DNA of 64,000 nt from Chitinophagales bacterium (GTDB taxonomy: Bacteria; Bacteroidota; Bacteroidia; Chitinophagales; CAIOSU01). The position numbers were made by a program, and so were the translations under genes. The stretch is taken from positions 1 to 64,000 of the forward strand of contig JBBDNB010000026.1 of the NCBI GenBank assembly GCA_040877935.1, read 5' to 3'. The notes beneath the pieces are model-generated. The model was given only the letters and a program-made list of their open reading frames with translations, searched no databases and had not been told where the DNA came from. Below are positions 25,949-34,061 of this stretch, one piece after another; the first letter of the stretch is position 1; every line of letters starts with the position of its first letter.

Positions 25949-27220
25949 TTACTCTTTGCCTTTTTGCTCCATTTCCTCTACTGCTTCTCCGCCTTTGAGT
26001 TTTCGGGTAAGGGTTTGGTAAGGGCCGGTAATGATTTTCATGCCGGTTTCCAGTCCTGATTTTATATGAATATTGCGGTTGTCCTGAATGCCGGTTTTAA
26101 CTTCTACAACCTTGCTTTTTCCGTTTTCCACTACATACACAATCTCACTGATTCTTCCGTCTTCTTCCTCCTGAATGGTGACGGATTGAATAGGGACAGC
26201 CATAGCATCTGCTATTTTATTGGTTTCAATATTCACTGTTGCCGACATGCCCGGTTTAAAGGGAAAGGGCTTTCCCGGCTGCATCAAATCAGAATAGGAG
26301 TTTTTCAGCAATTTTACTTTTACCTCGAAATTGGTCACCTGCTCATTGCTCATTGCCTGGTCTGTTTTGGCAGAACTAGCAATGTGGCTGACTACTCCTT
26401 TAAATTTCCTATCAATATATGCATCCAAGTCAATGCGTGCAGTATCCCCTTTCGTTACCCGTAAAATATCGTTTTCTGTGACATCCACGCGCACTTCAAG
26501 ATTTGAAAAATCCGCTATGCGCAACATCTCCGTTCCTGCCATTTGAGTGGTCCCTACTACACGTTCACCCTTTTCAACTGCAAGCATGGATATAATCCCA
26601 TCCATAGGTGCAAAAATACTGGTACGGGTAAGGTTGTCTCGGGCTTCTTTTAAAGTAGCTTCAGCACTTTTGATATTGTAGCGGGCAGCTTCCAGGCTTT
26701 GCTCGGCAGCAGTCATTTCGCCCTGTGCATTTCTCCAGGAGAGTTCTGCTTTTTGAAATTCAGATTCAGAAATCACCTTTTCCTCAAAGAGTTTTTTATT
26801 CCTTTCATATTCTGCCTTGCTGTTTTCAAGTGCTGCCTCGGCCTGTGCCAGCCGAGCTTTGCTATTGGCCATATTGGCTTTGCTCTGGTTCAATGCCGCT
26901 TCTGTTCTGTTGACAGCCGCCTGGTATATATCAGGATTGATCTGCAAAAGCAAATCGCCTTCTTGAACCGAATCACCTTCTTCATAATTCAGCAAAATGA
27001 TCTCACCTGAAACATCCGGGCTGATTTTCACTTCCTTTTCAGGATATACTTTTCCGCTTGCGGTCACTGTTTCTACAATAGTGGTTTTAGTCACTTCTCC
27101 AAATGTAACCTGTTCGGCAGCAGCCTGGCCAATCCAGCCATATTGCTTGCCAACATAGGCTACCACAAGTAAAACTATTACCAGCAATATTCCTCCGTAA
27201 ATTATTTTTTTTCTATTCAT
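25949..27220 (-). CDS. Efflux periplasmic adaptor (HlyD/MacA-like)
   Basis: A 423-residue membrane-fusion protein: one N-terminal membrane helix (about 5-25), a beta/lipoyl half-motif (VKISPDVSGEIILLNYEEGDSVQEGDLLLQI), a long coiled-coil hairpin (about 100-190, repeated Ala/Glu/Lys with NKKLFEEKVISESEF), the returning lipoyl part and a C-terminal barrel. It would join an inner-membrane pump to TolC. Its start overlaps the end of the upstream TolC gene by 8 nt. No RND or ABC permease is adjacent, so the pump must be encoded elsewhere. Confidence 0.92.
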   Translation of the reverse strand: MNRKKIIYGGILLVIVLLVVAYVGKQYGWIGQAAAEQVTFGEVTKTTIVETVTASGKVYPEKEVKISPDVSGEIILLNYEEGDSVQEGDLLLQINPDIYQAAVNRTEAALNQSKANMANSKARLAQAEAALENSKAEYERNKKLFEEKVISESEFQKAELSWRNAQGEMTAAEQSLEAARYNIKSAEATLKEARDNLTRTSIFAPMDGIISMLAVEKGERVVGTTQMAGTEMLRIADFSNLEVRVDVTENDILRVTKGDTARIDLDAYIDRKFKGVVSHIASSAKTDQAMSNEQVTNFEVKVKLLKNSYSDLMQPGKPFPFKPGMSATVNIETNKIADAMAVPIQSVTIQEEEDGRISEIVYVVENGKSKVVEVKTGIQDNRNIHIKSGLETGMKIITGPYQTLTRKLKGGEAVEEMEQKGKE

Positions 27221-28643
27221 CTAAACTGATCGGTTTTCCGAGATAAAAATCAAGGACTTTGGTTTTTAAAATATAATCGTATTTCGCGCTTGTAAGATTG
27301 ACAGCAGCATTGGCATAATTGGTTTTGGCAGTAGTGTATTCCAATAAATTAGCCGCACCAATATTAAACCTTTTTTCTACATATTCAAAAGAGCGCTGTG
27401 TGGCATCTAATGCTCTTTGCCTTGCCTTATAGGTTTGAAATGCCAGACGGGCATCGTTGTGCGCAACATAGACATCGTTTTTCAGTTGATTGCGTGTGCT
27501 TGCATTTTCCAGTTTTTGCTGTTCCAGTTGCAGTTGAGCATTTTTAACATTGTAGCGTGTTTGCAATCCGTTCAATATTGGCACCGACATTGAAATGCCA
27601 ACAGTTTGATTGAAATTATTATCGTACTGTGTATAAAATGGAGCGTCTTCTAAAATCGGAATTTCTGCATTCTGAAAAGAGCGCACAGTCTCATTGCTGC
27701 CGGCCACATATCCAATCGGTGGGTTATTAATCACTTCAGTACCACTTTGTTGTTTTCCCAGGCTGGAATGATTGGTTCTTAAATTGGCAATTAACCTGAT
27801 GCTGGGATAGTATAATCCTTTAGCGGCTTTTACTGCTCTTTCTGCACTCATTTCTGCATAGGTATTGCTTTCAATTATGGGCTGATTGCCCAGTGCAATC
27901 TGGTAAACTTCCTCAGGATCATTTGAAACAATATAATTTAGATCACTGACTTCAATATCGGGGGAGTAAATGTCAAATTCTTCACTGAGATCGATCTGAA
28001 GCAATTGTTGCAGGGAGAGCAGGCTGATGATCAACGAATTCTGTGCCTGTATCATATTGACAGTATCATTGGTCATTTGTGCCTCTACTTCCAATAAATT
28101 TCCCTCTGGAACTGCCCCGTTTTCATACATCTTAGTGGTTTGGCGATATTGCTCTAAACTAATATCAAGCTGATGTTCCAGGGTTTTTAAATTTTCACGA
28201 GCCAGTAAAATTTGCAGATAAGCCGAAGTCACCTGAAGTGCAATATTGTTCTGTACATTTTTATTAAGCAGCCTATTGGCTTTTAAATTCAATTGATTTT
28301 GCTTGATGCGGTTGATCTTATTTCCTCCGGTGAAAATATCCAGGCCACTGCTCATTGAAAGGTTCGAGTTTTTGATCTGCTGTGTTTCAAAATCGTAGGT
28401 AGTGGGATCCAGTGAACGGCCATAATTTAAATTGTAGCCTGCATCAGCATTGATACCGGGAAGTAGATTTGCTTTGGCACTTTTTAAATTGATTTCAGAC
28501 ATTTCTACATTCAGGTCACTTTGCTGTATTTCAATATTATTTTCCAGCGCATGAACTATACAGCGATCGAGTGTCCAGGTATTTTGTGCAGACAATATTG
28601 TTGTAATAAAGTATAATACTGAAAATAGGAATAGGCTGCGCAT
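27213..28643 (-). CDS. TolC-family outer-membrane efflux protein
   Basis: A 476-residue outer-membrane channel with a signal peptide (MRSLFLFSVLYFITTILSAQ) and the two repeated coiled-coil halves of TolC-like proteins (LNVEMSEINLKSAKANLLPGINADAGYNLNYGRSLD in the first; LQLEQQKLENASTRNQLKNDVY in the second; KRFNIGAANLLEYTTAKTNYANA near the end). I chose the ATG at 28643 because it starts the signal peptide and a -7 box lies 14 nt upstream; an in-frame start at 28721 would add 26 non-signal-like residues. It is translationally coupled to the adaptor gene. Confidence 0.92.
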   Translation of the reverse strand: MRSLFLFSVLYFITTILSAQNTWTLDRCIVHALENNIEIQQSDLNVEMSEINLKSAKANLLPGINADAGYNLNYGRSLDPTTYDFETQQIKNSNLSMSSGLDIFTGGNKINRIKQNQLNLKANRLLNKNVQNNIALQVTSAYLQILLARENLKTLEHQLDISLEQYRQTTKMYENGAVPEGNLLEVEAQMTNDTVNMIQAQNSLIISLLSLQQLLQIDLSEEFDIYSPDIEVSDLNYIVSNDPEEVYQIALGNQPIIESNTYAEMSAERAVKAAKGLYYPSIRLIANLRTNHSSLGKQQSGTEVINNPPIGYVAGSNETVRSFQNAEIPILEDAPFYTQYDNNFNQTVGISMSVPILNGLQTRYNVKNAQLQLEQQKLENASTRNQLKNDVYVAHNDARLAFQTYKARQRALDATQRSFEYVEKRFNIGAANLLEYTTAKTNYANAAVNLTSAKYDYILKTKVLDFYLGKPISLDE

Positions 28644-28657
28644 ATCAAAATTTTTCT

Positions 28658-28665
28658 CAAAATTA
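28658..28665 (-). promoter_or_regulatory. -7 box of the tolC-adaptor operon
   Basis: TAATTTTG on the minus strand is a perfect TAnnTTTG box ending 14 nt before the chosen ATG. Confidence 0.45.
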
Positions 28666-28746
28666 AGGGAAAAATACAGGCAATTGTTTTTACAAAGAAA
28701 AATAAAGGGGATGTTTGTCAATTAATAAACCAGATAAGTATATAAA

Positions 28747-29187
28747 ATGACTGATAAAGATGTCTTTTGGATGGAAAAAGCAATGGAGCAGGCGCAAATT
28801 GCTTATGAAAAGGAAGAAATTCCTGTAGGATGCATAATTACTTATGGCGATAGTATTATTGCCAAGGCGCACAATCAAACCCAAATGCTGAGTGACCCAA
28901 CTGCACATGCAGAAATGATTGCCATTACTGCTGCCTGTGATTATATCGGTGGAAAGTATTTGAAAGATTGCACCTTGTATGTTACCTTGGAACCCTGCCC
29001 GATGTGCGCTGCTGCCATTCATTGGAGCCAGCTCGGCAAACTTGTATATGCGGCTTCTGATCCAAAAATGGGGTTTAGCAATTACGAACCTTCACTGCTG
29101 CCCAATTGCAAAACAAGCGGAGGAATTATAGCTGACCCTGCTCAAAAGCTGCTTCAAAAGTTTTTTAAAGAGAGAAGAGAACAGTGA
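28747..29187 (+). CDS. tadA: tRNA-specific adenosine deaminase
   Basis: A 146-residue zinc deaminase converting adenosine 34 to inosine in tRNA-Arg(ACG). Zinc ligands and the catalytic glutamate are H54-A-E56 and the PCPMC motif with C84 and C87. The N-terminal WMEKAMEQAQIAYEKEEIPVGCII and the C-terminal FSNYEPSLLP region fit TadA better than free-nucleoside deaminases. Closely related guanine deaminases cannot be fully excluded. It is divergent from the tolC operon. Confidence 0.9.
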   Translation: MTDKDVFWMEKAMEQAQIAYEKEEIPVGCIITYGDSIIAKAHNQTQMLSDPTAHAEMIAITAACDYIGGKYLKDCTLYVTLEPCPMCAAAIHWSQLGKLVYAASDPKMGFSNYEPSLLPNCKTSGGIIADPAQKLLQKFFKERREQ

Positions 29188-29332
29188 ATGTTTTGATAAA
29201 TTATCAGCCCTTTTTATTCCAATATCAATTTTTCCTATAAAAAGCGGGCATATCTTAAAGAAATTTAACCCGCGAACCAATTAAATATTTGTATATTTCA
29301 AGCAATTGTTTAACCAAAAAAATATAATAGTT

Positions 29333-29941
29333 ATGGCTTTTAAATTACCGGATTTACCTTATGCATACGATGCATTAGAACCGCATTTCGATGCGCGCAC
29401 AATGGAAATTCACCACACAAAACACCACAACGGATATGCTACTAAACTCAATGCAGCAGTAGAAGGGAGCGACCATGAAGGTACTTCTTTAGAAAAACTA
29501 CTTGCTGAAGTTTCAAAACTTTCTACCGGTGTGAGAAACAATGGTGGAGGACATTACAACCACAGTTTGTTTTGGACAGTGCTTTCGCCCAATGGTGGCG
29601 GAAAACCAGGAGGTGCCCTGGGAAGTGCAATTGAAAGCACCTTTGGATCATTTGATGAATTCAAAGAAAAGTTTTCAAGTGCCGCAGCTACACGTTTTGG
29701 TTCAGGCTGGGCTTGGTTGATCGTGAAATCAGACGGCTCGCTGGCTGTTACATCTACACCCAATCAGGACAATCCCCTGATGGATCTGGCAGATGAAAAA
29801 GGCACCCCAATTTTGGGACTGGATGTTTGGGAACATGCGTATTACCTGAAGTACCAAAACAAACGCCCTGATTACATCTCAGCTTTTTGGAATATTGTTA
29901 ACTGGGATGAAGTCAGTAAAAGATATGAGGCTGCTAAATAG
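29333..29941 (+). CDS. Superoxide dismutase, Fe/Mn family
   Basis: A 202-residue enzyme dismutating superoxide to hydrogen peroxide and oxygen. Metal ligands are H27 (EIHHTKHH), H77 (GHYNHSLFW) and the Asp and His of [19 protein letters not shown]. The outer-sphere TPNQDNPL places the glutamine where Mn-type enzymes have it, so Mn or cambialistic use is more likely than Fe. I chose the ATG at 29333 ([17 protein letters not shown]); an upstream in-frame ATG at 29306 adds a non-family extension. A strong terminator follows. Confidence 0.95.
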   Translation: MAFKLPDLPYAYDALEPHFDARTMEIHHTKHHNGYATKLNAAVEGSDHEGTSLEKLLAEVSKLSTGVRNNGGGHYNHSLFWTVLSPNGGGKPGGALGSAIESTFGSFDEFKEKFSSAAATRFGSGWAWLIVKSDGSLAVTSTPNQDNPLMDLADEKGTPILGLDVWEHAYYLKYQNKRPDYISAFWNIVNWDEVSKRYEAAK

Positions 29942-29962
29942 AAATTAGCAATTGCAGCATTA

Positions 29963-29996
29963 AAAAAGCCCGATTGAATATTCAATCGGGCTTTTT
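29963..29996. terminator. Perfect 34-nt palindromic terminator after sod
   Basis: A 34-nt perfect palindrome: a 12-bp stem begun by GCCCGATTGAAT, with A5 before and T5 after. It is symmetric, so it can end both the plus-strand sod transcript and the minus-strand ExbD operon whose last gene stops at 30015. Confidence 0.92.
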
Positions 29997-30014
29997 ATTA
30001 ATATATAATCACGC

Positions 30015-30488
30015 TTAAAGATCCTTTTCTCGTGGTAGCGAAGAATAATTGATTTTCAAGGCATCAGCTTTTCTCAGCTTAAGTTTGATATCTGATACTA
30101 TGCCCATTTTGGTTTCTTTATCTATGCGCAGGGCGAAAGTCATCGCAGGCTGCAATTTCTCATCTACCGACTGACGCTCGTTTTCCACATAATTGGGAAT
30201 ATCATCCAATGTAGCAAACTGATCGTTGAGCTGAATACGCGGAGCTGTTCCCAATTGTTCGGCATATTTACCAATGGGCGACCCCACGTAAATATAACTT
30301 ACCAATGATTTTCGTTCCAGCTTTGTAAGCTCTGTTGCCTTGGGCAAAGCATTTTTAACTTTAATTTCTACTTCTCTCATCACAGTCACAACCATAAAGA
30401 AAAACAGGAGAATAAAGATAATATCGGGCAATGAGGCCGTTGATATTCCAGGGGTTTTTCTCCCTTCGTCTTTTTTAAACTTTGACAT
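30015..30488 (-). CDS. ExbD/TolR-family protein, second copy
   Basis: A 157-residue inner-membrane protein: one N-terminal helix (about 20-40, SLPDIIFILLFFFMVVTVM), with the Asp (D22) expected to carry protons, and a periplasmic domain. With the TolQ-like channel it would use proton-motive force to drive outer-membrane work. It is the last gene of the MotA/TolQ-(106 aa)-ExbD-ExbD operon, 2 nt after the first ExbD. Confidence 0.92.
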   Translation of the reverse strand: MSKFKKDEGRKTPGISTASLPDIIFILLFFFMVVTVMREVEIKVKNALPKATELTKLERKSLVSYIYVGSPIGKYAEQLGTAPRIQLNDQFATLDDIPNYVENERQSVDEKLQPAMTFALRIDKETKMGIVSDIKLKLRKADALKINYSSLPREKDL

Positions 30489-30490
30489 AA

Positions 30491-31036
30491 TTAACCTCCT
30501 ATTTCTTTAGGTTCTGCTTCAGAAATTTTCATTGGGTAAATGTCCTTTCGAATCATTTTTTGCTTCTCTAAATCCAAATCCTTGTACAATTTCCCAAAAT
30601 TTCTCATACTGTACTCGTCTCTCAATTCCCTGTAGGCAGCTTTCAGTTCGTTTTGAACCTGAATATAGATATCATACGAAGTTCCCCTGTCATTCTGCAA
30701 AGAGACTATTGCCTTGTCAGGCGATTCTGCTAAATCAGGTCTGCTGGCAGGATTCTCTATAAATTCCTTGGTTGTTTCTTTGAGGTTCTTCACCTGCATT
30801 TCATCTCCATCTACCAAAAGCATATCCAATGAATTGAGCAATACAACGAGTGTGTTCCTGTCATTACTTTCAGCTTCAGGCGGCTCTTCTTCAGTCCAAG
30901 GGGGAAGTTTATGAAGAATCCCTTTATCCACATCAATAGTAGTTGTTACCAAAAAGAATATCAGCAACAAGAAAGCAATGTCAGCCATTGAACTGGCATT
31001 GATCTCATTGGACATCCTGCTTTTACCTCTTGCCAT
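30491..31036 (-). CDS. ExbD/TolR-family protein, first copy
   Basis: A 181-residue ExbD homologue. The N-terminus has NEINASSMADIAFLLLIFFLVTTT, including the conserved Asp in the helix (about residue 19), followed by a periplasmic domain. It is longer than the second copy and only distantly similar, so the two probably form a heteromeric pair. It lies 9 nt after the 106-aa membrane gene. Confidence 0.92.
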   Translation of the reverse strand: MARGKSRMSNEINASSMADIAFLLLIFFLVTTTIDVDKGILHKLPPWTEEEPPEAESNDRNTLVVLLNSLDMLLVDGDEMQVKNLKETTKEFIENPASRPDLAESPDKAIVSLQNDRGTSYDIYIQVQNELKAAYRELRDEYSMRNFGKLYKDLDLEKQKMIRKDIYPMKISEAEPKEIGG

Positions 31037-31045
31037 AATCAGCGC

Positions 31046-31366
31046 TTATTTAAAAATACTTGATACTTCTGAATAAATTACTGCAACTATAGCAATCACC
31101 ACAAGTACATAAAAGGAGTTTAAACCGGCACTTACTCTTTTGATACCACTTTCTGTCATATCAAATTTTTCTATCCCCTTGAAATAAAATTCACCGGAAG
31201 AGAACGCATATGTAAGTCCCAAAACGAGAAGCAGCACACCAACGCCTAAGAGAGACTTTTTGGCATCTCCTATATTTCGCGCTACATAAACCAAGGGAAA
31301 TATAAAAGAAGCAAGTGCTGCAATTCCGATTAGGGCATAAGCTAAATATAATCCTGCATCAACCAT
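31046..31366 (-). CDS. Small three-helix membrane protein of the TolQ/ExbD operon
   Basis: A 106-residue protein with three hydrophobic helices (about 5-26, 37-55 and 82-102). I do not recognise a named family, but a gene of this size sits at this position between MotA/TolQ and ExbD in related Bacteroidota loci. It is probably an accessory part of the same proton-driven complex; that is inferred from position alone. Confidence 0.8.
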   Translation of the reverse strand: MVDAGLYLAYALIGIAALASFIFPLVYVARNIGDAKKSLLGVGVLLLVLGLTYAFSSGEFYFKGIEKFDMTESGIKRVSAGLNSFYVLVVIAIVAVIYSEVSSIFK

Positions 31367-31398
31367 TTTAAATTGTTTTCTGTGAGAAAAATGCCCGC

Positions 31399-32250
31399 CT
31401 ATTTCTTGCTAACGGCATTGTTTTTTACCAAAATATCTACAAAGCTTATAGATGCATCTTCCATATCATTAACGATACCATCAACTTTAGATACGATGTA
31501 GTTGTAAAAAATCTGAAGAATAATAGCTACGATCAAACCAAATACTGTTGTTAAAAGTGCTACTTTAATACCACCGGCTACCAGTGAAGGTGAAATATCT
31601 CCGGCTGCTTCAATAGAATCGAAGGCTTCGATCATACCGATTACCGTACCCATGAATCCTAACATAGGCGCCAAGGCGATAAACAATGCAATCCATACCA
31701 ATCCTCTTTCTAATAAGCCCATTTGAACAGAACCATAGGAAACAATTGATTTTTCAACAATGTCGATTCCTTCATCTACTCGATCCAATCCCTGGTAGAA
31801 TATACTTGCAATTGGACTTCTATTGGATTTGCAAATCTCTTTGGCACCATCGATGTTGCCTGCTTTCACTTCATTTTCTACACTGGCCAGTAGTTTTTTG
31901 GTATTGGTAGTTGCCAGGTTCAGTGAAATAATACGCTCAATACAGAAGGCAAGTCCCAGGATCAAACAGACCAAAACGATACCCATAAATTCAGGACCAC
32001 CCTGAATAAAGTATTTCTTGATCAATTGATGTCCTCTGACTTGTTCTTCAACGGGTTTTTCTGGTTCTGCCACAGGAGCAGCGGCAGCTTCTTCTTCCTC
32101 TTCTTCCATTACTTCTTCCTCAGCATTTGCGGAGGTATCAGTAACTTCTTCACTTGTCGCAGCAGTATCGCTTTCGCCCTGTGCAAAAATTTGTTGAGCT
32201 AAGGCGAGTTGGATGCCTAAGATAGCTAAGATGATAAACAGCTTTTTCAT
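31399..32250 (-). CDS. MotA/TolQ/ExbB proton-channel protein
   Basis: A 283-residue inner-membrane channel subunit. It has a signal-like N-terminus (MKKLFIILAILGIQLALAQQIFAQ) and then an unusual acidic/alanine stretch (about 40-65: EEVMEEEEEEAAAAP), before the membrane helix at about 90-110. The TolQ/ExbB core is LLERGLVWIALFIALAPMLGFMGTVIGMIEAFD and the SLVAGGIKVALLTTVFGLIVAIILQIFYNYI helix with the conserved Thr. It heads a four-gene operon with two ExbD genes; together they would form an energy-transducing motor. Confidence 0.93.
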   Translation of the reverse strand: MKKLFIILAILGIQLALAQQIFAQGESDTAATSEEVTDTSANAEEEVMEEEEEEAAAAPVAEPEKPVEEQVRGHQLIKKYFIQGGPEFMGIVLVCLILGLAFCIERIISLNLATTNTKKLLASVENEVKAGNIDGAKEICKSNRSPIASIFYQGLDRVDEGIDIVEKSIVSYGSVQMGLLERGLVWIALFIALAPMLGFMGTVIGMIEAFDSIEAAGDISPSLVAGGIKVALLTTVFGLIVAIILQIFYNYIVSKVDGIVNDMEDASISFVDILVKNNAVSKK

Positions 32251-32312
32251 TGGTGATTAAGATTTGTTTGAGAATGAATTCAATTAATTTGGTGAAAATA
32301 ATAAAAATTTTG

Positions 32313-32400
32313 CGGAGAGAAAGGGATTCGAACCCTTGGTACCCTTTTGGGGCACACACGCTTTCCAAGCGTGCACCTTCGACCGCTCGGTCACCTCTCC
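32313..32400 (-). tRNA. tRNA-Ser(GGA)
   Basis: Read on the minus strand from 32400: acceptor GGAGAGG pairs with TCTCTCC before a G discriminator at 32313. The anticodon loop is TTGGAAA between CACGC and GCGTG, giving anticodon GGA, which reads UCC/UCU. A long variable arm of the class II type (about 19 nt) and the T arm AAGGG-TTCGAAT-CCCTT are clear. CCA is not encoded. Length 88 nt. It lies just upstream of the TolQ operon. Confidence 0.96.
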
Positions 32401-32471
32401 GGTATCACAAAGGCTACAAAAATTCAAATTTTAATGCAATAATCAAAAAATAATCTGCATCCATCGTGTCA

Positions 32472-33257
32472 TTATTTGTTAAACAGATGTTTGGAATTGC
32501 GATTTGTAAACTCTGCAATTGTCGCAATATCAAGCTCCTTAACTTCCGCAAGCTTTTCTGCCACTAATGCAACATAGGCACTTTCATTTCTTTTCCCCCT
32601 GTGCGGACTTGGCGCAAGATAAGGAGAATCTGTTTCTAAAACGATATGTTCCAGGCTGATGTCTTTTATTTCTTCCCGGAGCTTGCTGTTTTTAAAAGTA
32701 AGTACTCCTCCCAGTCCAATATAAAAGCCTTCCAATGCGATAATGCGTTCGGCTTCGGCTTTAGTGCCACTAAAACAATGAAATACCCCGCTTAAATTTT
32801 CGTCATTTATCGCTTCAACTATTTCTATGGCATCGTCAAAGGAATCGCGTACATGAATGACTATGGGCAGTTTTAATTGCTTTGCCCATTTAATTTGTTC
32901 TCGAAAAGCTTCTTTCTGAATTGCTTTAAAAGAAGTATCCCAATAATAATCCAGGCCAATTTCTCCTACTGCACAAAAGTCAATGTCTTTTTGGTCAAAT
33001 AAATATTTGCGGGCTATTTCCAATTCTTCTTTCCAGTTTTCTGTAACCGAACAGGGATGAACACCCATCATAGGAAAACAGTTGTCGGGAAATTTTTTGG
33101 CTACAGCCAACATGGCTTCTATGCTACCAGAATCAATATTAGGCATAAACAATCTATCAATACCCTGATCTATCGCGCTTTGAATAACTGTATCGCGATC
33201 TTCATCAAATTGTTCTGCGTAAATATGTGTATGTGTGTCTGTCAATTGAGTTTTCAT
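32472..33257 (-). CDS. TatD-family metal-dependent hydrolase
   Basis: A 261-residue deoxyribonuclease-type TIM-barrel hydrolase. Metal and active-site blocks are DTHTHIYAEQFDED, GEIGLDYYWDTSFKAIQKEAFREQ, IVIHVRDSFDDAIEI, FHCFSGTKAEAERI and LETDSPYLAPSPHRGKRN. I chose the ATG at 33257 (MKTQLTDTHTHIY), because longer in-frame starts overlap the upstream gene. Family members act as 3'-5' DNA exonucleases or D-aminoacyl-tRNA deacylases. It follows the polysaccharide deacetylase by 2 nt. Confidence 0.94.
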   Translation of the reverse strand: MKTQLTDTHTHIYAEQFDEDRDTVIQSAIDQGIDRLFMPNIDSGSIEAMLAVAKKFPDNCFPMMGVHPCSVTENWKEELEIARKYLFDQKDIDFCAVGEIGLDYYWDTSFKAIQKEAFREQIKWAKQLKLPIVIHVRDSFDDAIEIVEAINDENLSGVFHCFSGTKAEAERIIALEGFYIGLGGVLTFKNSKLREEIKDISLEHIVLETDSPYLAPSPHRGKRNESAYVALVAEKLAEVKELDIATIAEFTNRNSKHLFNK

Positions 33258-33259
33258 TC

Positions 33260-33874
33260 TTATCCTGCTTTGAGTGCTGCAAAGGTATAGGCTTTGCTCC
33301 AATCCTCTAAAAGTTGGGGCAGCATTCTTTTGAGCTGTGGGAATGCTTTTTTGCTATCGTGAAAAACAATGATGGAGCCTTTTTCTACTTTCTTTCTTAA
33401 TTGATTGGCACTTTGGGTTATATCAACTTGTAGATCAAAGTCATAGGACAATAAATCCCACATTACAATTTTATACTGTTTTTTTAATTTTCTGTACTGA
33501 CTGATTTTCAAACTACCATAAGGTGGTCGGAACAATTTACTTTTTACCAAATCTGCAGCTTTTTCAATGTTTTCAAAGTAAATTTTATTGTCACAATCTT
33601 TACCTCTTGGATGATCGTAGCTGTGATTGCCAATGCTGTGCCCTTCGGCTAATATGCGGTCAAATATTTGAGGATATCTTTCTACATTTTTTCCCAAACA
33701 AAAAAAGGTGGCTTTTGCATTGTGTTTTTTTAGTAAATCCAAAACCCAGGTTGTGACTTCAGGCGTGGGGCCATCGTCAAAAGTCAAAAACAGTTCATTT
33801 GACTCACTCGGAACCCGCCATAAAACAGAGGGGAATGCTTTTTGTAAAATACCGGGGGTGCTATACCATTTCAA
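33260..33874 (-). CDS. Polysaccharide deacetylase (NodB-like)
   Basis: A 204-residue enzyme of carbohydrate-esterase family 4. Motif 1 is LTFDDGPTP (catalytic and metal Asp), motif 2 is GNHSYDHP (metal-binding His pair), motif 3 is FRPPYGSLK and motif 5 includes IVFHDSKKA. It has no signal peptide in the chosen ORF, so it may act in the cytoplasm or be exported in another way. Substrate (peptidoglycan, chitin or other) is unknown. It is in one operon with the TatD gene and divergent from gltX. Confidence 0.93.
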   Translation of the reverse strand: MKWYSTPGILQKAFPSVLWRVPSESNELFLTFDDGPTPEVTTWVLDLLKKHNAKATFFCLGKNVERYPQIFDRILAEGHSIGNHSYDHPRGKDCDNKIYFENIEKAADLVKSKLFRPPYGSLKISQYRKLKKQYKIVMWDLLSYDFDLQVDITQSANQLRKKVEKGSIIVFHDSKKAFPQLKRMLPQLLEDWSKAYTFAALKAG

Positions 33875-34029
33875 AACCTGCTAATGAATTTCTGTAAAAT
33901 TAAGGGTTTAGAATTATCAAAATTTGATGTGAAAGGCACAACAACATAAAATAATTCATGCCAACCAACATAAACATAACCTGAAAATAGACTTTTCCGG
34001 GAATGATAGCAAAGGCGTATATACTTTCT

Positions 34030-34037
34030 TATTTTTG
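34030..34037 (+). promoter_or_regulatory. -7 box of gltX
   Basis: TATTTTTG is a perfect TAnnTTTG match 24 nt before the gltX ATG. Confidence 0.5.
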
Positions 34038-34061
34038 CCACTCAATTAAACCCAATAAGAA

